From contig CAJWZY010000140.1 in NCBI GenBank assembly GCA_913050545.1, positions 1 through 6,196 of the forward strand: 6,196 nt of DNA, read 5' to 3'. Source of the DNA: an uncultured bacterium (GTDB lineage: Bacteria > Planctomycetota > UBA8108). Positions 5,794 to 6,196 of this stretch are shown piece by piece. Both the position numbers and the translations under genes were made by a program. The number at the start of each line of letters is the position of its first letter. Position 1 is the stretch's first letter. Below the pieces are notes generated by a model. The model was not told the origin of the DNA. It saw only the letters and a program-made list of their open reading frames with translations, and did no database searches.

Positions 5794-6196
5794 TTAACCG
5801 CAATCGGCATCGTAGACACAATCGCCGAGGTTGTCCTCTACAGGGTCCGGACCACAGGCACCCGGTCCCGGGGCCGGTGGAGCTCCCCCGCCGAGGAAGA
5901 GATAGTTCAGGATGCGGATCGCGTCAGAGAGATCAACGGTTCCACTGTCATCGGAATCGGCTGCATCCAGACACTCCGGAGCCCGGCTACCGAGGAACAG
6001 GTAGTTCAGGATAAAGACTCCATCGGTGATATCAGTCTGGCCATTTCCGGTAGGATCACCCCGGCGGAAAGTCACCACCTGGTCGCAAACCTCTCCACCG
6101 CTGTTCTGCGACAGGGGAGTCGGTGAATTGACCACGGTGAACTGGCCGTTCCTGGAACCATCGGGAACCAGGCTGATCGACTGGTTGGTCATGATG
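5794..6196 (-). CDS. C-terminal part of a dockerin-repeat extracellular protein (cut by right window edge)
   Basis: About 134 C-terminal codons are present and the frame is open to the edge. The Met at 6190-6192 is probably internal, because the segment has no signal peptide and looks like the end of a large protein. Counting from that Met, VTFRRGD (40-46) introduces two dockerin-like units. The first calcium loop is DPTGNGQTDITD (46-57) and the second is DSDDSGTVDLSD (79-90). Each is followed by the helix ILNYLFLG, and the units repeat every 33 residues. A tail GPGACGPDPVED ends in CVYDADCG, where the cysteines probably form disulphides outside the cell. This layout is common at the C-terminus of secreted planctomycete proteins, where its partner is generally unknown; classical cellulosomal cohesin binding should not be assumed. 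The gene converges on the ROK kinase gene with 31 bp between stops, where no terminator hairpin was seen. Confidence 0.85.
   Translation of the reverse strand, partial: IMTNQSISLVPDGSRNGQFTVVNSPTPLSQNSGGEVCDQVVTFRRGDPTGNGQTDITDGVFILNYLFLGSRAPECLDAADSDDSGTVDLSDAIRILNYLFLGGGAPPAPGPGACGPDPVEDNLGDCVYDADCG
5884..6060 (-). repeat. Two tandem dockerin-like repeats, also visible in the DNA
   Basis: The two protein repeats are mirrored in DNA: the 23-nt segments at 5891-5913 and 5990-6012, both encoding the helix NYLFLG and flanking residues, agree at 21 of 23 positions and lie 99 nt apart. This suggests a duplication of a 33-codon unit, or strong constraint on both copies. Confidence 0.75.

Overview
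This window most likely comes from a Planctomycetota or other PVC-superphylum bacterium. Three signs point that way. The right edge carries the end of a secreted-type protein with two dockerin-like calcium-loop repeats and a Cys-containing tail, a layout typical of planctomycete extracellular proteins. The largest gene encodes a very long GreA-type protein (759 residues against about 158 for ordinary GreA); large GreA fusions are known from Chlamydia and Borrelia. Several genes also lack a well-placed Shine-Dalgarno sequence. The DNA looks moderately GC-rich by eye. The lineage is an inference from gene content, not from a marker gene.

Layout, left to right. Positions 1-408 (minus) hold the N-terminal 136 residues of a long-form LOG-family Rossmann protein that runs off the left edge. 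Positions 409-619 are a gene-free stretch with several perfect inverted repeats. Positions 620-2899 (minus) encode the GreA-fusion protein. Positions 2900-3091 are a divergent intergenic region with a candidate promoter for the greA-like gene, a leader hairpin and an imperfect palindrome. The plus strand then carries a HAD hydrolase (3092-3802), type I GAPDH (gap, 3863-4873) and a ROK-family sugar kinase (4878-5762). A convergent minus-strand gene, cut by the right edge, encodes the dockerin-tailed protein (5794-6196).

The three plus-strand genes form a small sugar-metabolism cluster: a phosphosugar-type HAD enzyme, the central glycolytic dehydrogenase and a sugar kinase. gap has a clear sigma-70-like promoter of its own in the 60-bp gap after the HAD gene. 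The ROK gene starts 4 nt after the gap stop codon and is probably co-transcribed and translationally coupled. The greA-like gene and the LOG gene lie in the same direction but are separated by the repeat-rich spacer, so they may or may not share a transcript.

No RNA gene, CRISPR array, insertion sequence or phage element was seen. The content looks like a core-genome region. The points of most interest are the GreA fusion with a small beta-domain in its N-terminal part, the ROK kinase that has lost the family's zinc-binding cysteines, and a related GTTGAAT dyad found on both sides of the greA-like gene.
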